Positions 18,308 to 28,735 of a stretch of 64,000 nucleotides of DNA are shown here, in pieces. A program made the translations under genes and the position numbers. The notes below the pieces were generated by a model. The model did no database searches, was not told the origin of the DNA, and was given only the letters and a program-made list of their open reading frames with translations. Origin of the DNA: Serinicoccus sediminis. Lineage in GTDB: Bacteria; Actinomycetota; Actinomycetes; Actinomycetales; Dermatophilaceae. Each line of letters starts with the position of its first letter. The first letter of the stretch is position 1. The stretch lies in the NCBI RefSeq assembly GCF_004153545.1, contig NZ_SDVA01000001.1:62001-126000 (forward strand), written 5' to 3'.

Positions 18308-20401
18308 GTGCCCGACCGCCCTCACACCGCCACCCGGACCGGGGACCCGCTCGCCGGGCGGGGCAGGCGGCGGGTGGCCGCCGTCGCTCTCGACGCCCAG
18401 GACCTGGACGCGGTCGCCGCCCGGTTGCGCGCGCTCACCCAGCAGGGTCACCAGGTGGTGCTGCTGTGGTGCCGGGGCGAACCCGGTCGCGAGCTCCGGT
18501 CGTTCCGCGCGCGGGTCCCGGTGCGGACGAGGTGGGCGCGAAGTCCCCGGCAGCTGGCCGGCCGGCTGCGACGCCCGGCACCGGTCGCCTGGTACCTCGA
18601 GCGCGGCGCCCTCTCCCGAGGGCTGCGCGCGGATCCGCGGGCCCGACGCGCCCTCGACGGGGTGGACGCCGTGATCCCGGTCGGCGCGGCGGCGCAGCGG
18701 CTCTTCGACCGTCCCGGCGCCGCGCCCGCCCCGGTCCTGCGGCTCGACGACCTCCCCGGCCCGGCCGGCGACGCGCCGGTGTGGGCCACGCTGCGCCGTC
18801 GGGTCCGTGCCGGTGGCGCCCGGCTCGACGCCGAGCTGGCCGCCGAGGTGCTCGCCGAGCTCCCGCCGGACGGGGTCGGCATACACCCGAGGCGGCAGCG
18901 GCTCCTCGTGCCCCTGGTGGTGGCGCTGCACGGCGCCGGGGAGTATGCGCTCGCCGCCCGGCTCGCGCAGCGGCTCGACCCCGGTCGTGGGGAGGAGGCC
19001 CCCGTGCACCGGGCGCTCCGCACGCTGGTCGAGCTCTCCCGCACCGGCGCACCGTCCGCCGACCTGCACGAGACCGTGCGGGGTGTGCTCGCCCGCGCCG
19101 ACGCGGCCTTCGACGACGCCCCGGAGGAGGCGCACCGCGCCACGACGCTGGCCCTGCAGCTGCTCTTCCACCGCGAGCTGCACGCGGACGGCCTCGAGTC
19201 TGCGCTGGTCACGGACCCGGACGCCTTCCTCGCGGACTGGCGGGCCTCCCGGGTCGGCCGGATGCTCGCGGACCCCGTGCCGCAGCGCCCACCGCACCCC
19301 CGGGTCGTCCGCGACGCCCGGGGCGGCGCCGACGGACGGCCACGGGTCGTCGTAGCCCCCGGGTCCTACCCCCAGTTCGCCGCGCCGGTGGTCGAGGAGC
19401 TGACCGCTCGCGCGGACGTGCACGTCGCGGACCTGCGCGCCAGGGACCAGCTGCGGGGCCTGGGCACCCGCGGCGAGCTGGTGGCCGCCCGGCTGCGCCA
19501 GGCCGCCGGACACCCGTGGGTGCCGGACTACGCGCTGCTGGAGCAGCTGGAGGCGGCCGACGCGCTCTTCGTGGACTGGGCCGACCGCGGATCCGTCGCC
19601 GCGGTCATGAGCGCCCCCGCCGGGCTGCGGGTCACCCTGCGCATCCACAGCATGGATGCCCTGTCACCCTGGATCCACCTCCTCGACTGGACGCGGGTGG
19701 ACGTCCTGGTCGTCGTGAGCGAGCACCTCCGGCGGGTCGTGGCGGCGCTGCTGGGCGGCCGGCTCGCCGGCACGCAGGTCAGGGTCGTGGGCAACGTGCT
19801 CGACCCGGCCCGCATCCCGGTCGGGAAGGTGGACGGCCACCGCAGGACCCTGCTCATGGTCGGCTGGGCCCAACGGGTCAAGGACCCGGTGTGGGCGCTG
19901 GAGGTGCTGGCGCTGCTGCGGCGGCAGGACCCGGGCTGGAGGCTCGTCCTCGTCGGCCCCGACTTCCAGGACAGCACGGTCGCCTCCCAGCAGGAGTACG
20001 CCCGTTCCTTCCGGGCCCGGCTCGCCGCCGAGGACGTCCGCGGCGGGGTCACCTTCGTCGGCTGGACCCGGGACCTGGCGCCGCACCTGGCGTCCGCCGG
20101 TTTCGTCCTCTCCACCAGCCGTCGAGAATCCTTCGGCCTCGCGCTCGTCGAGGGCGCGGCCTCCGGTGCCGTCCCGGTGGTGCGGGACTGGCCGGTCTTC
20201 GCCCCGGTCGGCGGCGCGCGCAGCCTGTTCCCCGACGAGTGGGTGGTCGGGTCGGTCGAGGAGGCGGCGGGTCGGGTGGCGGCCCTCGCGGACGAGCCGG
20301 CCTGGTCGGACGCCTCGCAGCAGGCCCGGGCCGTGGTGGACGAGCGGTTCGCCGCGACCCAGGCGCGCGCGGAGCTGGCCCGCCTCGTCCTGGGGCAGTG
20401 A
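18308..20401 (+). CDS. GT-B fold glycosyltransferase with long N-terminal extension
   Basis: 697 residues, no membrane segment. The C-terminal 330 residues resemble family 4 glycosyltransferases: a VRVVGNVLDPARIP block, LLMVGWAQRVKDPVWALEVL, then FVLSTSRRESFGLALVEGAASG, the donor-binding region. The first 350 residues are Arg/Ala-rich with helical repeats and no family I recognise. GTG start, 33 nt after ino1, so cotranscription is likely. The product probably adds a sugar to an envelope glycan or glycolipid; donor and acceptor cannot be read. Confidence 0.8.
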   Translation: MPDRPHTATRTGDPLAGRGRRRVAAVALDAQDLDAVAARLRALTQQGHQVVLLWCRGEPGRELRSFRARVPVRTRWARSPRQLAGRLRRPAPVAWYLERGALSRGLRADPRARRALDGVDAVIPVGAAAQRLFDRPGAAPAPVLRLDDLPGPAGDAPVWATLRRRVRAGGARLDAELAAEVLAELPPDGVGIHPRRQRLLVPLVVALHGAGEYALAARLAQRLDPGRGEEAPVHRALRTLVELSRTGAPSADLHETVRGVLARADAAFDDAPEEAHRATTLALQLLFHRELHADGLESALVTDPDAFLADWRASRVGRMLADPVPQRPPHPRVVRDARGGADGRPRVVVAPGSYPQFAAPVVEELTARADVHVADLRARDQLRGLGTRGELVAARLRQAAGHPWVPDYALLEQLEAADALFVDWADRGSVAAVMSAPAGLRVTLRIHSMDALSPWIHLLDWTRVDVLVVVSEHLRRVVAALLGGRLAGTQVRVVGNVLDPARIPVGKVDGHRRTLLMVGWAQRVKDPVWALEVLALLRRQDPGWRLVLVGPDFQDSTVASQQEYARSFRARLAAEDVRGGVTFVGWTRDLAPHLASAGFVLSTSRRESFGLALVEGAASGAVPVVRDWPVFAPVGGARSLFPDEWVVGSVEEAAGRVAALADEPAWSDASQQARAVVDERFAATQARAELARLVLGQ

Positions 20402-20468
20402 TCCGGGGCGGCGTCCGCGGGGCACGGCGGCCAGGTCGGTCGACGTCGGGCGCCCGCGAGGCCGCGCC

Positions 20469-23400
20469 TCAGCCCAGCAACCCTCGGTCGCGGGCGACGG
20501 CGGCCGCCTCGGTCCGGCTGCCGACGCCCAGCTTGCCGAGGATGTTGGACACGTGGACGCTCACCGTCTTGGTCGCGATGAACAGCTGCCGGCCGATCTC
20601 GCCGTTGCTGCGCCCGGCGGCCACGAGCGTCAGCACCTCCCGCTCCCGGGGCGTCAGCCCGACCTCGACCCGCCCGCGCGAGGCGGGTCCGTCGTCAGGC
20701 GGCGCCGTGCGGCCGCCCAGCGCGCCGATCTCGGCCATCAGGGGCAGGGCGCCGAGCCGCTCGGCCTCCTCGCGAGCCTCGTCCAGCAGCGCACGGGCCC
20801 GCGGCGCACGCTCCGGTCCCGCGTGGAGCAGTACTGAGGCCAGCCGCGCGGCCGTCCGGGCGCGCTCGAAGCGGTGCCCCAGCCGGTCGAAGGCGTCGTA
20901 GGCCGCCTGCCAGGCGTCGACGAGCTCCTCGAGGGCGGGCGGTGCGGTGCCGGCGCGCCACCGGAGTCGCAGGTGCTCGGCCTGCAGGCGCAGGGCCCAG
21001 GCGGCCCCCTCGGGGCCGTCGGCGCGGTCGAGCTCCTCGCGCCTGCGGGCCACGGCTCGCGCGTCCTCCAGCAGGCGCTCACCCACGCCGACCAGCTCGG
21101 CCCGCTCCGGTCCCACCGCCACGACCGCCCGCCCGACCAGGTGCCCGAGCAGCAGGGCCGCGAACCTGACCTGCGCCGCGAAGCTCGACACGTGCCACAG
21201 CTCCTTGACCGTGGCGGCGGCCCCGTCGTAGGCCGCGACGGCGCGGGTCAGCTCACCGCTGTCGCCCAGGATGTCGATGGCCGGGCCGGTCGCCAGCACC
21301 ACGGCCCAGCCGTCCCGCATCGTCGGCAGCTGCAGGGCCTCGAGCCTCTGCATCGCCGACGGGTCACCTCGACCTGCGAGGGTGTGCAGCGCCAACGCCT
21401 CCAGGAGCGGTGCCAGAGCCGCGGGGGGCGACTCCTCCCGGACATCGGTCAGCCGGTCCACCTCCGGCCAGTCGCCGACCAGGTAGGCGGCGATGGCGGC
21501 GAGCAGCCGGGCGTCGAAGCCGAACGGCGCCCAGGGCCGCCCGTGCTGGCGCGTCAGGTCGGCGGCCTCCCGGTAGTAGCCGCGGGCCTCGCCGAAGCGG
21601 CCCTGCTCGAGCAGGATGCCGCCCATCTGGTGCAGGGCGCGGACCAGCCCGGTCACATCGCCCGTGGGGCGCAACCGGTCGATGACCTCGGCCATCGCCT
21701 CGACCGCGGCCTCCGGCTCACCCACGAAGGACTTGAGCCGCCCGAGAGTGGTGGCGGCCTCGCTCTGCAGCTGCTCCAGGCCCAGCTCCCCGGCGAGGTC
21801 GTGGGCTGCGGTCGCCGCCCGGGTCGCCACCTCGAAGCGCCCCCGGTCGGCCAGCGCCCGCGCGTGCACGGCCAGCGCCCGCACCCGACGGATGGTGCGG
21901 TCGTCCCCCAGCAGGTCCAGCGCCTCCTCGGTCGCGGCGAGGACACTCACCCCGGCCTCGTCGAGCAGCAACAAGGCGTGAGCCAGCGCCATGAGCAGGT
22001 CGGCACGGGCCGTCACCGCCGAGGCGTCGACCGCCACCACCTCCTGGCGCAGCAGCGCGACCGCCTTCGGGGCTTCACCGGCGGTCACCAGCGCCTCCGC
22101 CGCCTGCAGCACGACCGCCGTGCGGTCGACCTCCGCCTGGGCGGCGACCTCGGGGAGGTCGAGGAGCTCCAGGGCACCGAGCAGGTGCACCGCCGCCTCC
22201 GCCGGACCACCCACGCCCAGGGCGTCCTGGCCGGCCCGCACCGAGGCGCTGACCGCGGTGACCGGGTCGTGCCCGGCCCGGGCATGGCGGGCCAGCTCGG
22301 CCGCGGTGCCCGCCACCCGGCCCTCCCGCAGCGCGCGGGCGCACGCGGCGTGCACCCTGGCCCGTTCGCCGGGCAGCAGGTCGTCGTAGACCGCCTCGCC
22401 GAGCAGCGCGTGCCGGAAGGCGTAGCCGGCGTCGGGCACCGGCACCAGGATGTTGGCCTCGACAGCCGCCCTCAGCGCCTCGTCGAGGCTGCCGTCGGAG
22501 AGCTCGACCACGTCCGCGAGCATCACGTGCGGGACCCGGCGCCCGACGCAGGCCGCCGCCCGCACCACCGTCTGCGCGTCGTCGGGCAGCCGGTCCAGCC
22601 GGACCAGCAGCAGGTCCGCCAGGTCCGTGGGCAGCGTGTCGTCACCGAGCTCGCGGGCCACGACCAGCTCCTCGGCGAAGAACGCGTTGCCCTCCGCGCG
22701 CCGCACGATCTCCTCGACCGCCTGCTGGTCGGTCAGTCCCGGTCGGACCGCGTGGACCAGTGCGCGGACGTCGGCGTCGCGCAACGGGGACAGGTGCATC
22801 CGGTGCACGGAGGGCATACGGCCCCACTCCGCCAGCGCGCGGCGCAGCGGATGGCGGCGGTGCAGGTCGTCGGCGCGGTAGGAGACGACCACCGAGACCG
22901 GCGACGTGAAACCGCGCGCGAGAAGGACGGAGAGCAGGTCTCGGGTCGACCGGTCCGCCCAGTGGACGTCCTCCACGAGGAGCAGCAGCGGCCGGTCTGC
23001 GCCCAGCACCTCCAGCACCGCGTGCACCGCCTCGAAGAGGTCGGCCCGCACCGCGACGTCCTCGTGCCCGGGTGGCTGGACCGACGGGGAGGGGGAACCC
23101 ATCGGCCTGCCCGGCCCGGCCGTGGGGTGCTGCGCGGTCATGACCCGGACCGCAGGCAGCAGGCGCGCCAGGCCGGGGTGGTGCGCCACGACCTGACCGA
23201 CGGTCTCGCGGGCCTCGTCGTCGACCCGCCCGAGGATCTCGGTGAACGGCAGCAGAGCGAGTGCGCTGTCGCCGAGGTCGAGGCAGTGCCCGACGAGCAC
23301 GCGCCAGCCCTGCTCGGACGCCAGACGACCGAGCTCTCCCAGCAGGCGGGTCTTGCCCACGCCGGCGTCCCCACCGAGCACGACCGCGGCCGGTCGGGGC

Positions 23401-23564
23401 CGCTCACCGAGACCGACTCTGGCCTCCAGCTCCGACAGCTCCCGCTGACGCCCCAGCAACGGGGTGGCGGCGCGTTCCTCCGGTGTCACGCCACCCATCA
23501 TCGCGGTCGGCGCGGACAGGTGCAGCCCGGTGCCGGCGGCGGGGGGCAGGAGTCGCCCCGTCAC
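20469..23564 (-). CDS. Large ATP-binding LuxR-family regulator (LAL)
   Basis: 1031 residues from the chosen GTG. An N-terminal AAA/STAND ATPase has Walker [10 protein letters not shown] and Walker [13 protein letters not shown], a middle section of about 550 residues is made of TPR-like helical repeats, and the C-terminus is a LuxR helix-turn-helix ([18 protein letters not shown], then [15 protein letters not shown]). Such proteins act as signal-responsive transcription activators. The GTG is preferred because it overlaps the stop of the 61-residue ORF by GTGA, as in many genes here; an ATG at 23501 is the alternative. The inducing signal is unknown. Confidence 0.9.
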   Translation of the reverse strand: MTGRLLPPAAGTGLHLSAPTAMMGGVTPEERAATPLLGRQRELSELEARVGLGERPRPAAVVLGGDAGVGKTRLLGELGRLASEQGWRVLVGHCLDLGDSALALLPFTEILGRVDDEARETVGQVVAHHPGLARLLPAVRVMTAQHPTAGPGRPMGSPSPSVQPPGHEDVAVRADLFEAVHAVLEVLGADRPLLLLVEDVHWADRSTRDLLSVLLARGFTSPVSVVVSYRADDLHRRHPLRRALAEWGRMPSVHRMHLSPLRDADVRALVHAVRPGLTDQQAVEEIVRRAEGNAFFAEELVVARELGDDTLPTDLADLLLVRLDRLPDDAQTVVRAAACVGRRVPHVMLADVVELSDGSLDEALRAAVEANILVPVPDAGYAFRHALLGEAVYDDLLPGERARVHAACARALREGRVAGTAAELARHARAGHDPVTAVSASVRAGQDALGVGGPAEAAVHLLGALELLDLPEVAAQAEVDRTAVVLQAAEALVTAGEAPKAVALLRQEVVAVDASAVTARADLLMALAHALLLLDEAGVSVLAATEEALDLLGDDRTIRRVRALAVHARALADRGRFEVATRAATAAHDLAGELGLEQLQSEAATTLGRLKSFVGEPEAAVEAMAEVIDRLRPTGDVTGLVRALHQMGGILLEQGRFGEARGYYREAADLTRQHGRPWAPFGFDARLLAAIAAYLVGDWPEVDRLTDVREESPPAALAPLLEALALHTLAGRGDPSAMQRLEALQLPTMRDGWAVVLATGPAIDILGDSGELTRAVAAYDGAAATVKELWHVSSFAAQVRFAALLLGHLVGRAVVAVGPERAELVGVGERLLEDARAVARRREELDRADGPEGAAWALRLQAEHLRLRWRAGTAPPALEELVDAWQAAYDAFDRLGHRFERARTAARLASVLLHAGPERAPRARALLDEAREEAERLGALPLMAEIGALGGRTAPPDDGPASRGRVEVGLTPREREVLTLVAAGRSNGEIGRQLFIATKTVSVHVSNILGKLGVGSRTEAAAVARDRGLLG

Positions 23565-23746
23565 CGGGCGCCGACCACGGCCTCGGTGGACCGGGTCGAC
23601 GCTGCACCGACGGCTGCGGGCAGTGGCCGCCTCGCAGCGGCCGGTCGGGGCCGGCGCAGGCGCGGCAGGACCGGGTCGCCCCAGGCGCGGCGCAGCTGCG
23701 CGCGGCGGTAGGCGTCCTCGCTCGCCAGGAAGGTGGTGGTGAACAT
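23561..23746 (-). CDS. Short Arg-rich ORF coupled to the LAL regulator
   Basis: 61 codons: [20 protein letters not shown] at the start, then an Arg/Pro/Ala-rich tail. No membrane helix or known domain. A good ribosome site (GAGAGGAAG) lies about eight nt upstream of the ATG and its stop overlaps the regulator GTG by GTGA. It may be a real small protein or a leader whose translation drives the regulator. Support is from the ribosome site and coupling only. Confidence 0.55.
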   Translation of the reverse strand: MFTTTFLASEDAYRRAQLRRAWGDPVLPRLRRPRPAAARRPLPAAVGAASTRSTEAVVGAR

Positions 23747-23803
23747 GGGTCTTCCTCTCTCGACGGACGGACCCGGGCGGGTCCGACACGTCCAGACTCA
23801 CCC

Positions 23804-23884
23804 TCTGAGGTAGGCGGGGACATGAGGCGATCTCCCTGACCTGCGTCCGTCGACTACCTCAGACACCACCGCCCCACCTCAGGA
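23804..23884 (-). promoter_or_regulatory. Cluster of CTACCTCAGA half-sites upstream of the LAL operon
   Basis: TCTGAGGTAG (23804-23813) and CTACCTCAGA (23854-23863) form a perfect 10-bp inverted repeat with 40 nt between arms. A third, near-identical half-site CCACCTCAGGA starts at 23875, 21 bp from the second, two helical turns. All lie 57-140 nt upstream of the short ORF. This looks like an operator, perhaps for the LAL protein itself; no binding evidence. Confidence 0.5.
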
Positions 23885-23936
23885 CTCGCGTCCGAGACGA
23901 CCCGTGAGGGTCGGACGGACCGGTGCCGACGCGCTC

Positions 23937-25154
23937 CTAGGAGCGGGCGACCGCGGCCAGCACCTGCACGGCGGCCGAGACGTGGTCCACCGGGGACCGG
24001 TGGTCCAGCGGCTGGGCGTCGAGCACCGACCCGGGTTCGACCATGCCCCAGACCGGGGTGCCGCTGCCGCGGTAGTCGCTCCACTTGCTCGGCAGGAACG
24101 GGTTCGTGGCGAGCAGGCCCTGGGTGACGGCGTCGCTCACGAGCAGGACGTCCATCCGTCGGCACATCGCGAGGAACTCCAGGTAGCCCAGGAACGGGCC
24201 GGTGCGCACGCAGTCCCCGAGGCCGCGCCGGGCGACCTCCTGCTCGACCTCGTCCGGCCGCCCCGCGAAGACGTGCAGGCACACCTCGGCACGCAGCCGC
24301 TGCGGCAGCGCCTCGAGAGCCGCGAGCACGCTGCCCATGCCCCGCGTGGCGTAGAAGTTGCCGAAGTAGCCGATGTTGCGCCGGTCACCGGGGAGCGGGT
24401 ACTCAGGGTCGGCCAGGGAGTAGAACTCCTCGGGCAGGGTCGGGTGGGGTGACACCCGGCTGTGCTCGCGGACCCGGTCGACCAGCTCGGCGTCGGCGAC
24501 CCGCTCGAGCATGAGCTCGCGCTGGTGCTCGTTGGTGAAGACGATGGTCTCGGCCATGGCGAAGGCCAGCTGCTCGGCCCACTCGAAGGAGTTGCCGCTG
24601 GTCGGCGGGGCGAAGCCGGCGCGCCTCATCCCCTCGCCCAGGGTCTCCAGCAGGGAGTCCTCCCGGGCCGGGGCGTGCCGGACCGCGCCGGTGACGTCGC
24701 GCGAGAGGGGGTCGGAGAACTCCGCCGTCCACTCCATCCCGGGGCGTAGCAGGGCGAGCCGGGCCGCCAGCACGTGGCTCGCGGTGAAGTGGGCACGGCT
24801 GTACATCCGCAGGTAGCCCTCGCCCTCGCGGTCCCACTCCAGTGCCCGTTGCACGCCGCGCTGGGTGAAGCCGGTGATGCCGCGCCAGGAGGAGAAGAGG
24901 GTGGGGCTGGGCAGCTGCTGGCGGCGCACGACGAGGTGGTCGGCGATCCGGGCCAGGCCCCGGTCGGTGGCGCGCTCGGCAGACATGCGGTTCTGCAGGA
25001 CGTCGACGGGACGACCCGTCTCACGCACCCGTTTGGCGGCGACGACGGCCGAGGTGTCGACGTACGGGGGGAAGCAGTAGGAGACGACGAGGTCGCGCGC
25101 CCCAGCCCGGCCCTGGTCGTCGCCGGCACCGGGCACCGCGGTCGTGTCAGCCAT
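23937..25154 (-). CDS. Glycosyltransferase, GT4-like
   Basis: 405 residues, soluble. The N-terminus has [20 protein letters not shown], typical of GT-B enzymes; the C-terminal half has [21 protein letters not shown] and [19 protein letters not shown], matching the donor-binding half of family 4 enzymes. No clear ribosome site; ATG chosen by domain extent. Lies downstream of the asparagine-synthase-like ORF on the same strand, separated by a 22-bp tandem repeat. Together they may act on a surface glycan. Donor and acceptor unknown. Confidence 0.8.
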   Translation of the reverse strand: MADTTAVPGAGDDQGRAGARDLVVSYCFPPYVDTSAVVAAKRVRETGRPVDVLQNRMSAERATDRGLARIADHLVVRRQQLPSPTLFSSWRGITGFTQRGVQRALEWDREGEGYLRMYSRAHFTASHVLAARLALLRPGMEWTAEFSDPLSRDVTGAVRHAPAREDSLLETLGEGMRRAGFAPPTSGNSFEWAEQLAFAMAETIVFTNEHQRELMLERVADAELVDRVREHSRVSPHPTLPEEFYSLADPEYPLPGDRRNIGYFGNFYATRGMGSVLAALEALPQRLRAEVCLHVFAGRPDEVEQEVARRGLGDCVRTGPFLGYLEFLAMCRRMDVLLVSDAVTQGLLATNPFLPSKWSDYRGSGTPVWGMVEPGSVLDAQPLDHRSPVDHVSAAVQVLAAVARS

Positions 25155-25180
25155 CGGCGCCCACTCTAGTGCTGCCCTCT

Positions 25181-25290
25181 CGCACAGGACGCCCGTCGGG
25201 GCCGCACAGGACGCGTCGTCGGACCGCACAGGACGCGTGGTCAGACCGCACAGGACGCGTGGTCGGGCCGCACCGGACGCGTCGTCAGGA
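25181..25290. repeat. Five tandem 22-bp repeats
   Basis: Five adjacent units of exactly 22 bp starting at 25181, 25203, 25225, 25247 and 25269. The unit begins CGCACAGGACGCGT and ends with GTC plus a variable purine-rich tail. Units 2-4 differ at few positions; the outer two are more diverged. The block fills the gap between the glycosyltransferase start and the upstream stop codon, which lies inside unit 5. No spacers, so it is not a CRISPR array. The period equals about two DNA turns. Confidence 0.9.
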
Positions 25291-27624
25291 GGTATGCGGC
25301 TCAGTACAGCGGTCCGGCCCCCCTCCCCCCTGCAGCAGGGCCAGGACGCGGTCGCTCCACGGCAGGGCCACGGGTCGGACGGGCCGGACCGCGCCCAGCA
25401 CGGACCGGGCGGACTCCCTGCGGCCCGGCGCGAGGCCGAGCCAGACGACGTCGTCGGGACCCAGCGCGGCATCCAGGGCTGCGCCCGGGTCGACCGGCCC
25501 ACCGCGTCCGGGCAGGACGAGCCGCTGGTCGACCCCCGCGTCGAAGGCGCGCCGGCCGCCCCGGATCATCGCCCGGGTGCTGTCGGCGCTGGACGGGTCC
25601 CACCACGTCACCGCGCCGACCCGGCCGCCACCCGTCCCTGGCCCGGCAGCGGGACCGGTGAGCAGGGGCAGCACCTCGAGCAGGCTCCCACCGGCCCCCA
25701 GGCCCAGGACGGGCCGACCCCGGGCGGTCAGCAGGAGGACGTGCGCGGCCAGCCGGCGCACGGCGTCGGCGCCCGGCGCGACGGCGCCGGCGAGGTCGGG
25801 CAGCTCGTCGACCTGCCACCGCGGCACGGGGTCCGGCGGGCCCGCGCGCAGCAGGTGGTCACCACCCAGTGGGTGACCCTCCCCGCCGCCGAGGTCCGCC
25901 GCCGGGCCGGGGTCACCCATCAGCGTCCGCCCGTCGGGGCCGAGCCGGAGGTCCCAGCTGGGCAGCGGGTCGGTCAGCACCCGACCACCCTCGGGGCCGG
26001 CCATGACCACGACCCACGACCCGCACAGCCCGGCGGCCCGGACGGTGGCGGCGACGAGGCCCGGCCCGCGGATGAGCAGCCGGTGCAGCAGCCGGGCCAC
26101 CGGACGTGCCCCGTCGAGCCCGTCCGGGACGTCGAGGGGCTCGCCCAGCACGAGGACCCAGGCGCCGGCGTCACCGACGACCGCGTGCGGAAGGGCCGGG
26201 TGGGCCCTCAGGCTCAGCCCCTCGACCGGCAGCGGGCGAGTCCGCAGAGCCCCGGGAAAGTCCTCGGCCGCCCCGGTCGGCACCACGGCGAAGGCACGCA
26301 TCACCCCGTCGCGGACCGTCCCGTCGCGGCCCGCCCGATGACCCCCCGCTCTGTCCTGCTCACCGCCCGCGGGCCCGTCGGCCCGACCCACGGGCACCCC
26401 AGCCCGCCGCCTCAGCGCCCCCCGCAGCCGACGCATACCGCTGCGCACCCTGCCCGGGTGCGGCGTCGGCGCGGCCGGGGCGACCGGGGCGGCCGACCCC
26501 GGCACCTGCAGCCCCGCCTCGGCGACGAGACGCGCGGGGAGGACCCGGTCGCGGCGCATCGGGTAGGGCAGCGACAGCATGGTCTCGAGCAGGACCCGGT
26601 CGTTGAACGGCAGCAGGATGCGGTGCCCGAAGTCCCCGTCGACGAACTTCTGCCAGCCCCAGCGCCCCATCCGCTGCTCCCAGTAGAGGACGTCGTAGTC
26701 GTCGAAGCCCAGGAGCGTCGCCGGGTCCATCGGCACCCGGTCGAGGTAGCCGCCGTAGAGCTCCCGCGCGAGGCCGTCGTCGACGGGGGCCCCGCTGCCG
26801 AGGTAGAGCTCGGTCAGCCGGCGTGGGGTGAGGACGTGGTCGGGCCGGTGGCGGAGGAAGGTCGTCCCGGTCTCGCCGCCGTTGCTCTGCAGCTGCACGA
26901 CGTCGCCGGGCAGGTCGGCCCACATGGCGTGGGCCGCGCCCCGGGAGGGCGTCTCCGGCGCGTAGGTGCGCCGGTGGAGGACGTCGAAGGTGCCCCCGGC
27001 CGGGGGCTGCCGCCAGCGCAGGACGCGGTGCGGCACCCCCAGCAGGCGGGCCACGTCGCGCGCCCCGACGACGTCCGCCACCGCCGCCTCGCCCCGGGCG
27101 GCGTCCCGCGGGTTGAGGTAGGTGAAGGCGAACCCGCCGGCCGCCCGCACCGAGGGTGCGGCGGCCACCGCGGTGGCCGCGCTGTCCAGGCCACCGGTCA
27201 GGCTGACGGCGGGTCGCCCCAGCCCGGCCAGCAGCGTGGCGTGCGCGACGAACCGATCGCGGAACTCGGCATACACCTCGTCGACGTCGGTGCGGGCCAC
27301 CCGCGGGCGGAACGGCCAGAAGCGTCGCTGCTCGACCCGGGTCCCGCCGGTGCCGACGGTCACGCGCAGCAGCGAGTTGGGGACCAGCGCCTCCACCCCG
27401 AGGTATGCCGTGCGCAGCCCCGGCAGGTAGGTGACCCGGCCGGCCCTCCTCTCGCGCAGGTCGGCGAGCAGCTCCACCGCGCGCTCGTCCACCCCGAGGC
27501 CCAGGGCGGCCGCGACCAGGGACGGCGCGCTCGCCACGGCAGCACCTCGGGCCGCGCGCCCGACGTGGACCGGCTGGCTCGCGTGCGTGTCCGGGACGAC
27601 CAGCAGCTCCACCGGACCCGGCAC
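25285..27624 (-). pseudogene. Asparagine-synthase-like protein, two tandem modules, 5' end lost
   Basis: One open frame with two homologous halves. The first (about 27624-26400) has a PP-loop SLTGGLDS and a C-terminal asparagine-synthase-type region ([20 protein letters not shown]). The second begins at an ATG (26301) after a GGGGTG site; it aligns with the first ([11 protein letters not shown] against [11 protein letters not shown]) but its loop reads GLGAGGSL, so it lacks a working ATP-binding motif. About 105 residues that precede this point in module two are absent from module one, where the frame instead enters the antisense of the SDR gene. GTG at 27624 is a fallback start. It may be two genes joined by loss of a stop. 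Substrate unknown. Confidence 0.6.
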
Positions 27625-27660
27625 GGGAGACGGGCCGCTGGCACCGGCACCCCCCGGCCC

Positions 27661-28332
27661 GGCGGCCGCGCCGAGGAGCTCCCCGCGGCGCTCGCCGGCG
27701 AGCACGGCGAGGGCCGGGTCGCCTTCGCCGCCGCCGACGTGCGCGACGCCGACCAGGTCGCCGCCGCCGTGCAGGCCGCCACCGACCTCGGCGAGCTGCG
27801 CGTGGTGGTCAACTGCGCGGGCGTCGCCACGCCCGGTCGCATCCTGTCGCGCCGCGGCGTGCTGGACCTCGAGGCATACCGCACCGTCGTCGAGATCAAC
27901 CTCATCGGCACCTTCAACGTGCTCCGGCTCGCGGCCGAGGCGATGGCCGGCAACGACCCCGACCTGCCCGAGCACGGCGACCGCGGTGTCGTCATCATGA
28001 CCGCCAGCGTCGCGGCGTTCGACGGGCAGGTCGGCCAGGCCGCATACGCCAGCTCCAAGGCCGGAGTCGTCGGCCTCACCCTGACCGCCGCCCGCGACCT
28101 CGCCGACAAGGGCATCCGGGTCATGACCATCGCGCCGGGGGTCTTCGAGACGCCGATGATGGCCGGGCTCGGCGACGAGGTGAAAGACTCGCTCGAGGCG
28201 CTGGTGCCGCACCCGTCGAGGCTCGGCCGGCCGGAGGAGTACGCCTCGCTCGTCGCCCACATCGTCGACAACCCCATGCTCAACGGCGAGGTCATCCGGC
28301 TCGACGGCGCCCTGCGGATGCCGCCCCGCTGA
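27661..28332 (+). pseudogene. Short-chain dehydrogenase/reductase lacking its N-terminus
   Basis: About 224 residues of an SDR similar to 3-hydroxyacyl-CoA dehydrogenase type II. Present are NCAGVA, the catalytic Ser region [11 protein letters not shown] and YASSK, and the C-terminal APGVFETPM block. The usual first 35-45 residues with the TGxxxGxG cofactor motif are missing: upstream in frame lies the antisense of the asparagine-synthase-like gene. GTG codons at 27583 or 27739 could start translation, but the product would lack its NAD(P)-binding loop. Most likely a deletion remnant or an assembly collapse. Confidence 0.65.
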
Positions 28333-28387
28333 CCCGACCCTGCCCGGCTGCCGCGCGCCCCGCGGACCGGCCCCCTATCGTCGGTCC

Positions 28388-28735
28388 ATGAGCTACCCCC
28401 TGACCAGGACGATGGCCGCGCTCACCGCCGGGTATGCCGTGTTCGCCGCGGCCCGACCGCGTCACCTCTCCTCGGCGCTCGACGAGAGCGGCGACGCGGC
28501 GCGCGCCACCGACCGGCTGGCCCGGACCTACGCCGTGCGCGACCTCAGCACGTCGGCGCTGGCCTTCGTGCCCGGGCTGGCGCCGGTCGCGGCCGCCCTG
28601 CGCATCACCGGCGACCTCGGGGACGCGGCGATCCTGGGCACCACCGGGCCCACCTCCGAGCGCGCGAAGCTCGTCGGCGTGCCCCTCACCTGGGCCGCGC
28701 TCAACGCCGCGGCGCTGGTGCTCGACCGCCGCTGA
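28388..28735 (+). CDS. Small hydrophobic protein of unknown function
   Basis: 115 residues with three or four weakly hydrophobic segments, including ALTAGYAVFAAARP near the start, ALAFVPGLAPVAAALRITG in the middle and GVPLTWAALNAAALVL at the end. It resembles small actinobacterial membrane proteins, but I recognise no family with confidence. Starts 55 nt after the SDR remnant; its last 35 nt overlap the convergent DoxX gene. Codon use and frame are normal for the genome, so it is probably a real gene. Confidence 0.65.
   Translation: MSYPLTRTMAALTAGYAVFAAARPRHLSSALDESGDAARATDRLARTYAVRDLSTSALAFVPGLAPVAAALRITGDLGDAAILGTTGPTSERAKLVGVPLTWAALNAAALVLDRR

Noticed and set aside
25181-25290. CRISPR array
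   Set aside because: Five 22-bp units are adjacent with no unique spacers, and no cas genes are present.
27625-28260. N-terminal extension of the asparagine-synthase-like frame through the SDR region
   Set aside because: The extension is the antisense of well-conserved SDR motifs and resembles no synthase N-terminus.
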